Source: Telopea speciosissima (taxonomy: Eukaryota; Streptophyta; Magnoliopsida; Proteales; Proteaceae). Taken from it: a stretch of 64,000 bases of DNA. Below are positions 56,662 to 64,000 of this stretch, in pieces; within the stretch, counting starts at the first letter, position 1; each line of letters begins with the position of its first letter. Location of the stretch: positions 50,780,540 to 50,844,539 of the forward strand of contig NC_057916.1 in the NCBI RefSeq assembly GCF_018873765.1. Direction: 5' to 3'. The translations under genes and the position numbers were made by a program. Below the pieces are notes generated by a model. It made no database searches, was not told where the DNA came from, and saw only the letters and a list, made by a program, of their open reading frames with translations.

Positions 56662-58778
56662 TTAAGGGGAAGCCATCTCAAAATCAGGAGGGGGTGCCAT
56701 GACCTCCTCCACAGGAGCAGTACCCTCATCAGGCTGGGCGACGCCCTCCTCAGGCACCACAGTGCTCTCTCCCACAGGGACATCAGTGGCCATAATAGTA
56801 ATTGAGGTCAGTACCGCAACACCTGTAAACCGCGAGAAGTCATAACTAGGGGTCTCCTCAAGAACGTAGGCGGCCAAGTCTTGGATCCCCTGTATTGTAT
56901 ATCCCTTGGTTCTCCTTGTAGAACCAATCCATGAGCTTCAAAGACTGCTGGTACTCCGCCACAGCTCGCTTGCCAGACTCGGCTAACTCCACCTCATGAC
57001 CCTGCCTCACATCTCGAAGCTCCTCCTCCAAGGCACGGATCCAGGATGAACTCTCAGCCTCCATAGTCACGCTCCAGGAAGACATAGCCTTGAGCTTCTC
57101 AGCCATCCTCCTCACTCGAATGGTGGCCTCCTCTAGGGTGACTCGGTGCTCCTGGAGCTCCCTCTCCATACTGCATAGCTTGTGAACCTGCTGGATCTCC
57201 TAGAACACTTTCTGCTCAAGACGAAGTACCGCCTCAGTGGTGCGATGTTGAACCTGTGAACAACAAGAACATCAGAAACCCATCACATAATGACAGTGAA
57301 AATAAAAAAAGGGGGAAGAGATCCGACTCACCGAAGCCATGTCCTGATAAAGAGCATGCACCAGAACCGAGTCACTCATCCCCTGAAAGGCTGTACACTC
57401 AGTAGGAAGCCTCCCCAGATCCAACCATTCCTGAGGCACACCCGGGCATGTCAAGGCGCACCCTCCTGAAGCTCCCAAGGAAGCACGAGAGTGGATGGGG
57501 TAGGCAGATCAGCAGTCGATGGTGGCAGTGGATCAGCGAACGTACCGACGAAAGAAGCCACTCCCTGCGTGGTAGTAGGAGGAAGAATGGAAGATCTCGG
57601 AGCATCAACAGCCGACCGTGGTTTTAGGAGGATAATCCGCGGACCACTCCTCGTAGTACTGGGCGCATCAGGACCCCCTTTTCGCTTGACACCAGCGGCT
57701 ATAGTAGAGGAAGGTCTAGAGGCTGCCGAAACACTCCCACCAGAAGATGAACCACCCTGAGCGGCCCTCTTCCGCAGGTTAGCACGGAAGATATTGATAT
57801 CCGGGCGAAGGTCCACTGCACAACAATACCCAAGGAAGACATTAGATAAAAACCAACGGCAAAGGCAGTAAGAGAAAGATACAAGCATAAAGATCAAGTA
57901 CAGAAGACAATAATCTTACCAGGACTCAGCTTCCATAGGAATAGGAAGGCCTCCGAGTCCAGCTCCTAGACGTTGAATGGATCACGTCCCAGACATCGCT
58001 TGAGGGAGTCGCCCTCAAAGTCACTCAACTCAAGGTTGTGATTGACCCTCTTGGGGTCGATAACCTCCCAAGTAGTCCGTAATGAACATCGGGGGATCGT
58101 AGCAAAAAAGAAGAGATCCCTCCAATACTTCACTGAACTAGTGGTCCCCTCGAGGAGCTCCAAAGTAGCATAGGGTCCCTTGAGGACGCGACGAGCAAAG
58201 TGATAACATCCACCGTCCCCCTTCTTCAACAGGTAAAAATACGAGAACAGGGGAACGGTGGCAGCATGCCCCATACGGGTGAAGTACACATAAAAGCCCA
58301 AAATAACCCTCCAGGAATTGGGCAATACCTACCCGGGGGTGAGGTGCCAGTGCTCTAACACTAACTCGACAAAATGGGGAACAGGAAAGCGAAGACCCTG
58401 GGAGAAGAAAATGCGGTAGAGACAGATCTTGTCCACTCGATGAGAGAAGGCATAATTGTCGGGTTCGGGAATACGAAGCATGACATCAGAAGGAATGTGG
58501 AACTCCTGGCGAAGGGAGACCAAATCTGAAGGGGTCAGGACACTGACAACATGACCTGACCTACTAGCAGGGCCAGCGACCGTAGGTGCCGCCCCAGAAG
58601 ACCTAGGACCTCTACCAAGACTAGGGGCGTTGGAAGGTCCCACTTCCCCATCACTAGCTGTAGGGGAAGGCACTGAAGAGGGGGTGGCCGCAGTAGAAGG
58701 CGACTCCGAGGAAGGTTCCTCAGAGGATCCAACCACGACCGTGGCAGGATCAGAGTCACTAGAGGATGACATGAACAA
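56662..58778 (-). pseudogene. Antisense Transposase_28-type gene of Tat-B, three exons
   Basis: Predicted exons (minus): 58778-57920, 57815-57332 and 57253-56662, with GT/AG ends. Exon 1 opens MFMSSSSDSDPATVV. It holds the core LVSLRQEFHIPSDVMLRIPE, LRFPVPHFVELVLEHWHL, LPNSWRVILGFYVYF and SSVKYWRDLFFF. That pattern matches the putative gypsy-type transposon family (Pfam Transposase_28, as I recall). Exon 2 is Ser/Pro-rich. Exon 3 is a coiled coil (MERELQEHRVTLEEATIRVRR) with an acidic tail. Stops at about 58331 and 57961 and frame changes in exons 2 and 3 disable it. It lies between pol and the 3' LTR, opposite to the element. Confidence 0.75.
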
Positions 58779-58918
58779 TAGTGGGATAGATTACTTACTT
58801 AGAGAGTGATCTCCCCCAAAGGCAAGAGGCTGACATAAGAAGGAAGAAGACAAGCTGCAGCAGTTAACCAACAAATCCATGAGAGAGATGGAAAAAAAAA
58901 AAATTCACCTGAAATGGA

Positions 58919-59330
58919 TAGGCGGGGGCGACCTCAAGCAGGCGCGGCCTCTAACGGGCACGACCTCAACTGGGCGCCACCCATAGGCGTGGCCTCCACA
59001 TGACCCTAGGTGCGGCCCCCAACAATGCGACCCCAGGCACGGCCTCCAATACGGCACGGCCCTGGGTGCGTTCTCAAATCCCAGGCATGACCTTGAGTGG
59101 GGGAACAGGTACGGCCCCGGGTGCGGCCTCTGGTGTAGACACAGACGGGCGTGACCTCTAGCGTGGATGCAGATGGGCGCGGCCTCGGGCACGACCCAAA
59201 CCCAGACCCGGACCGGTGGGGTAGGCACAAACTTGGACGGGGCGCGACCTCAAACAGATGCGGGCAAGGAGTGTGACCACGACGGGCGCGACGAGCAAGC
59301 CACGAGCCACGAGCACAAGCACTAAAGCCA
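58919..59330. repeat. GGCGCGGCCTC motif array ahead of Tat-B antisense gene
   Basis: About 15 degenerate copies of a GGCGCGGCCTC motif spaced 15-40 bp, GC-rich against an AT-rich background. They lie 140-550 bp upstream of the antisense ATG (58778). The same motif fills 59818-59968 in the 3' LTR. A minus-strand CCTATAAAT at about 59633-59641 could be the TATA box, which would place the array in the RNA leader. Confidence 0.8.
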
Positions 59331-59720
59331 ATCCACCAAGCCTCAAACAAGAGCCAATGGCCAAGCAAAAACAAGAGAGCTATCCTTAGCCATCAAAGAA
59401 CAAACACTTGGGGGGCACAAAAAACAAGAGCCAAATGCAAGGAAGTGACAAGGTTAAAAAAAGTGAAAAGCAAAAAGCAAAAAGGAGATGATGAGAAGAA
59501 GGGAAAAGTGAAAAAGAAAAAGAGAAGAAAGGAGATATATACATCTAAAAAAAAAAAAAAAAAAAAAAAGAGAAGAACAAAAACTATAGGAGGAGAGGTC
59601 TGAACCTACAACCTCCCCCACCTCCCTAGAAGATTTATAGGCACGCCCCTCTAGAGAAGCTTATTCACGACAAACCCCTCACTACATGAATGCATTACTC
59701 TCTTGAACACTCTGTTCCAA

Positions 59721-59736
59721 GAGAGTAGGGGGCAAA
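59721..59736 (+). other. Tat-B polypurine tract
   Basis: GAGAGTAGGGGGCAAA lies directly before the TGATGAACCC that opens the 3' LTR. Confidence 0.85.
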
Positions 59737-60487
59737 TGATGAACCCAAGATCATACAGACCAACCATGAGCGGCCATGTGTCCCGGTCTGAAGGGAGAGC
59801 CAGCTTAGACACGATCCACGGGTGCGGCCTCCAGGCGTAGCCTCCACAGGCTCTAGGCGCAACCTCCATAGGCGTGGCCTCATAGGCGCTGCCTCCTTGG
59901 GTGTGGCCTCTCACAGGCGCGGCCTCCCACTGGCGCGGCCTCTCTTGGGCGCTGCCTCCTCGCTAGGCACGGGCTCATCAAGTTCTACGTCATGTCATAG
60001 ATATGACCCACGCGGACGTTGTGGCACCTAGCCTGTGATCCAGTCATCAATATAGACATACGCCATCTCCAGGACTCTAGGCCACCGCCTAGAAGTCACG
60101 TCACCCAGACGGACTCAAACACCAAAGGTGTTATTACTACACACACAGGTGTCTATCTATCAAGGATCCCAACACCGCTGGGATACTCCCTTCCGCAGGG
60201 AGACGGCCAACCAAGGAAGAGCCCTGCTACCCAGGGTCTCTATCCACTACATGGATCACTCGCCATCAAACTGGGACTCTCCACACCGCCATACTCCGCT
60301 ATAAAAAGGAAGGTATGCTACTCCATTAACCATCTTGAATTCTATTCACTTGTCTGTTTGCTCAGAGAGATCTAACTTGGGCATCGGAGAGTCCTAGGCC
60401 GGAACCACACCGGCTCTCCTTTGTCACCCAGGTTCTTTTGCAGGTTACGATACTCGAAGGAACACTGAACGATTTCCTGACGCAACA
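59737..60487 (+). mobile_element. Tat-B 3' LTR, 751 bp
   Basis: It runs from TGATGAACCC to GACGCAACA; its last 283 bases match the truncated 5' LTR. It contains the GGCGCGGCCTC array (59818-59968) and the TATA box TATAAAAA (60300-60307). The next bases, CATGG, would be the target duplication, but the 5' partner is lost. Confidence 0.9.
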
Positions 60488-62107
60488 CATGGTTTAATGC
60501 TGGTTCATGATGGTTCAATGTATTGATTCAATTTAAGTGATCTTGGTTTATAAACATTTAAGGACTAAGCACATTGTGATAAATCATCACTTCATTAGAG
60601 TCATGTGCAAAAATGAGAGTCATGTGCAAAAATGACATATTAATATTGAATTTATTAAGTCAAAGATCAAATTGCTCCTATCTTTACTAAGACACTCAAA
60701 GAGGATGGTTTTTTGTTATCTTAGGAAAGGTCTTGGAGTTAGGAGTATTCTTAAATAACATACCTCACTAACTATAGTATTACGACATCTACATAAACAT
60801 TACTTAGATTAAGCCATAAGCATCATTGAGGCTAATTCATCAGCATTATTTTAGTTTAAATCATAAAGCATTATATAGATTAAGTCATAGCATGTGTATT
60901 TGTACAACCAATGGCCTTTTAGATTATTGAGTTTTGAAAAAAAATAAAAAAACTCTTCATCTATATGTAAATTCATTTATGGGCTTATAGGTAAGCCCAT
61001 GCTATGACCTTGGATTTAAAAAAAAGACTCTGAGTCTATATGTAAGCCCATTAAGGCTTTGTAGGTTTATGTGTTTTATTGCAAATCTTTTTATCTAAAT
61101 GTAAAACTGGGGATGACTTTATAGGTTAATGAACTCATTAATATCTGTTTTTGTATATATTTAATTTAATGGGAAGCAGTTTTCTGTATGGGAGTGTGGC
61201 CTACGCCAGCACTTCCATGTGTCTATCTCTCTCTTCCTTAAAATAAAGAGGTAGAGGTGTCTTTTCACATGGGAGGAGAGAGATGGAGAACTTTTTCCCA
61301 TATTTAACAGCTTGTCCTTCCGAATAAACTGATTTAGTCCGAGCCAACGACAAGAATTAACATGCAGATTACCAGATACAGAGGTAACAAACTTACTTTC
61401 TAGGGAGTTGAGAATAAACATGCGTTGGGTTGGGATAACCTGACAACCCCCTCTTGTTTAGAAGGGAGTAGGGGTGTGGGTCTCAGAGTGTAATGGGTAG
61501 AAGTTAGGAATGGGAAAGTGCAGGAACCACTGAACTACTGAAGTGATCCAACGCTTTCTTCTTTTGATACGTTCGCTCTTTGACCGTAGAAGACCTTTTT
61601 CCTCAATTATTCAGTACATGTTCTGCAGATAATTCTACGTTTCCAATTCGTCCATGTGAGCTTCGAACTATTGAATTCAAAGCTGTTAATTAGATGTTGT
61701 GGTGTGTCCTTTTGATTTTAGATAGTTTTTGATCTTCTAGGTTTTCAGTTCACGAAGCTCATCCCGTGGTTAGATTATTAAATTTTGTTTTTTATAAGTT
61801 TAACATTGCTTGATTTAGAATCGCCTCCGTTATGAAACTGATACTACTTTCTTTTCCCAATCCATGATGAGGTTACGCTGTTATTGAATTTATCAACATA
61901 AACACATTTTCCAAACAGAAGACGTAGACACTCTGATCGAAAAAGAATCTCCAAACCCGTAATTGTAGTCATCCCTGTTACCTCTCGTGAACCTAAAAGG
62001 AATGACTTGAGTTTGGAGGAGTTTTTGTTTTCGTGTGATAGAATTTATAAAATTTCTAAATTTCGGAAATAGTTTATTTATTTCTGGTTTTCTCCTTAGC
62101 AGCAGAA
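60488..62107. other. Unique-looking upstream region of the nuclease gene
   Basis: AT-rich DNA without transposon hallmarks and with no match elsewhere in the window. I see no gene; the ORF at 61161-61421 (minus) looks like chance. It should include the promoter and 5' UTR of the gene at 62108. No TATA box was placed with confidence. Confidence 0.5.
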
Positions 62108-62215
62108 ATGGTCCGTTTCTCTTCTGTTGGACGACTGTTTTTGCTTCTGCAATTACTTCCAGGAATTCTAGCTTGGGGAAAGGAAGGACACTATGCTATA
62201 TGCAAAATAGCTGAG
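62108..62215 (+). CDS. S1/P1-type nuclease, exon 1 (ENDO4-like), gene runs off the window
   Basis: The exon encodes 36 residues from the ATG at 62108. A hydrophobic signal peptide (VGRLFLLLQLLPGILA) is followed by WGKEGHYAICKIAE, then a donor GAG|GTAAAA in phase 0. In plant S1/P1 nucleases the mature protein starts at this Trp. The Trp amino end and the His of WGKEGH bind the catalytic zinc cluster. The family cuts single-stranded DNA and RNA in the secretory path, often in senescence or cell death. The first exon of Arabidopsis ENDO genes ends at the same place. KEGHY-CKIAE looks closest to the ENDO4 type. No second exon could be found before 64000. Confidence 0.8.
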
Positions 62216-64000
62216 GTAAAACATCTGATATGTCTATAATTACTCACGGATTTTGTTGTTGTGGTTTCCTCCCATCAAGTGGGTTATATTTAAGTTGGAA
62301 CTATTTGTGTTGAAATTATTCCTAGCAAAATCCCATTCCTATAGGTTAATGCACCTTATTTCCTTACATGAGTGGTTAGAAAATTTTCCTTGAATAAATC
62401 TCTAGATTTTTTGGAGCGTAAAACGAAAGCACTTTTGATGGATTTGCCTTTGCAAGACTAGAGGTCAGGGTCGCTTCTTATGAACTTTCAATAAGGCTCT
62501 AAAACTCTTGCTAGGCCGGGATTAGTACACGGTCTAGAATATGCTGCCTATTTTATCAGATTCACTTGTATCTAGGCCTGATCCTCTTAATTACATTAGA
62601 TTAAGCATTTAATGGTTTCTAACCATAAGTTCAAGAGTAATCCACCTAAGAATGCATGTATATTGTCTAACTTTGGTGTTTCTTCCTTTATCCATTCTCA
62701 TGATAAAGAGAAGAAAGAATGGTCCCACATTGGATGCTTAGTAAAATGAGAATAAATTTTTATATTGCATGTCCGGGCTGGTTCATTAATCTTCCTCAAT
62801 TGTTCACCCTTTTAAACCAGCACATCTCTCTTCTGAGATGTCTCAATCCTTTTCCCTTTTGGTCAACCACCCGTCCGGCTGGTTCAATCCTCCCTATGAA
62901 TCGGGCTCAGCTCCTCGTACGAAGAGCAAGGAGTCCCTCCTCATACGTTTTCCGTGTCCTTCATAAAACTGAAAACCGATCTCTAAGATTTTTATTTTTA
63001 TTAATTTTTTAATGAAACAAATGGCACCCACACCCTTCTTCATTTTCTACCTTCTTCGACTTCTTCCTTCAACTTCTTCTTCGCATAAGGACAAAGAAAC
63101 ACCACCGCCCCAACCCCTCTGCTTCCTCCCAATGCATCTGCAACCGCACTCCCAGCACCTATAACCCTACCCTCAAATCCCACGCTGACAGGCTAACCCT
63201 CTGTTTCGCCCTCTAATCCCACACTTGCCACTCCCTGCAACCCACTCCTGAATCCCCACTTAGGTAGCTGAACGATGTAGGTTTCTGCTATTGGTGGGGG
63301 CATAGTTGTCACGGCGTCACGGCGATCCAAGTCGGTGGAGGGGTGTCACGTCGATATATCGACATGTCGCCCGCCATGGCAACGCGAGCATGTCGACCAT
63401 GTTTTATTTTTTATTTTCTCTATTTTTAATGTTTTAATAGATGTATACTCAAGCCATGTTTTATTTTTTCTCTATTGTTTCTCAAGTTTTAAGAAGAAAA
63501 TTCAGAAATCGAAGAAGAAATCGAAGAGGGAAAGAAGAAATCGAAGAGGGAAGAAGAAATCGAAGACAGGAAGAAGAAATCGAAGAGGGAAAGAGAGACA
63601 GGAAGAAGAAATCAAAGAGGGACGCCATGGCGTAGGCCGCCATGCAACCTTCTCCAACGCCAGGACGCCATGGAGGAGCCATGGCGGCTATGGGTGGGGG
63701 TTTCTTGAGCATTGGATGAGTAGTTGCTTGCAGTCGTTTCTAGAAAAGATGGTGATCTTAGGTTTAGGTTACGGTTCTCTTCATCGGTGGTTGAGTTTGA
63801 GTTTCTCCGGTATAATTTGTCCGCCATTAGAAATCTAAGTTTTCACCTATTCAGAAAGAGCCGAAAAAAAAATCAGCTTTTGAACAAACTATATCAATGG
63901 AGAAGAAATTCAGAAAATGTAAATATGAGTGTACGAAGAAGATCAGATCGAGATGGGGAAAAAAATCAGAAATTAACTAAATAGAATCCTAATTTCAGAT
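62216..64000 (+). other. Probable first intron of the nuclease gene
   Basis: No second exon with the expected family motifs is seen, so this is probably a long intron. It holds a GAAGAAATCGAAGAGG-type purine microsatellite at about 63490-63620, and GCCATGG-rich sequence at 63340-63390 and 63620-63690. ORFs over these are repeat-driven. A transposon insertion in the intron is possible, but no edges were found. Confidence 0.45.

Noticed and set aside
58905..59374. Arg/Gly/Pro-rich minus-strand ORFs
   Set aside because: They are driven by the GC-rich GGCGCGGCCTC array; no domain is visible.
62216..64000. Search for exon 2 of the nuclease gene
   Set aside because: No stretch with the expected family residues and splice sites was found. 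ORFs at 62719 and 63335-63984 look like chance or microsatellite frames.

Overview
This window is plant nuclear DNA. About 60 kb of it is a stack of broken LTR retrotransposons, followed by the 5' end of one host gene, an S1/P1-type nuclease. The chromodomain-bearing (Tekay-like) and dual-RNase-H (Tat-like) Ty3/gypsy elements, initiator-Met-tRNA primer sites, plant TATA boxes and plant-mobile-type extra genes point to an angiosperm. I cannot name the species. No bacterial, organellar, tRNA, rRNA or CRISPR feature was seen.

Layout. Tekay-1 (minus strand, 1-11692) has a partial 3' LTR, broken pol and gag, an antisense extra gene between gag and the 5' LTR, and a 3.4 kb 5' LTR. It sits inside the 3' LTR of Tekay-2 (minus, 11693-22832), which has the same architecture. 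Tekay-2 in turn cuts a Ty1/copia element (copia-A, minus, gag only, 22833 to about 26129). Next come a minus-strand Tat LTR remnant (26139-26757) and a second copia fragment with an extra sense gene (copia-B, minus, 26758-29696). Tat-A (plus, 29697 to about 44623) has lost gag. It carries pol, a DUF7745-type ORF, an antisense seven-exon Plant Mobile Domain (PMD) gene, tandem repeats and a 3' LTR. A Tekay gag fragment (Tekay-3, plus, to about 46716) and an unassigned LTR-like stretch follow. Tat-B (plus, 48068-60487) carries gag, pol, a minisatellite, an antisense Transposase_28-type gene and a 3' LTR. Three solo LTRs of one 1.7 kb family, each with a 5-bp target duplication, are inserted at 35274, 40766 and 49020. 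Unique-looking DNA starts at 60488, and the nuclease gene starts at 62108.

Main discovery candidate. All four Ty3/gypsy elements with an extra antisense gene show the same design. A short motif private to that element, usually palindromic, occurs both in the LTR, upstream of the LTR TATA box, and in the promoter or leader of the antisense gene. Tat-A uses CCACGGCGCCGTGG, Tat-B a GGCGCGGCCTC array, Tekay-1 CTCTGGGCGAT...ATCGCCCAGAG, and Tekay-2 ACGGAC...GTCCGT. The sharing is seen directly. That the antisense proteins bind these sites to activate or de-silence their own element (as VANC proteins do for VANDAL transposons) is inference.

Two further points stand out. The Tekay copies carry a conserved 73-77 bp phase-1 intron at the gag/protease boundary, whose retention ends or breaks the reading frame, so splicing could set the gag to gag-pol ratio. 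They also share a 73-codon upstream ORF followed by a leader intron. Most coding regions carry stops or frameshifts, so proteins would have to come from younger copies elsewhere.
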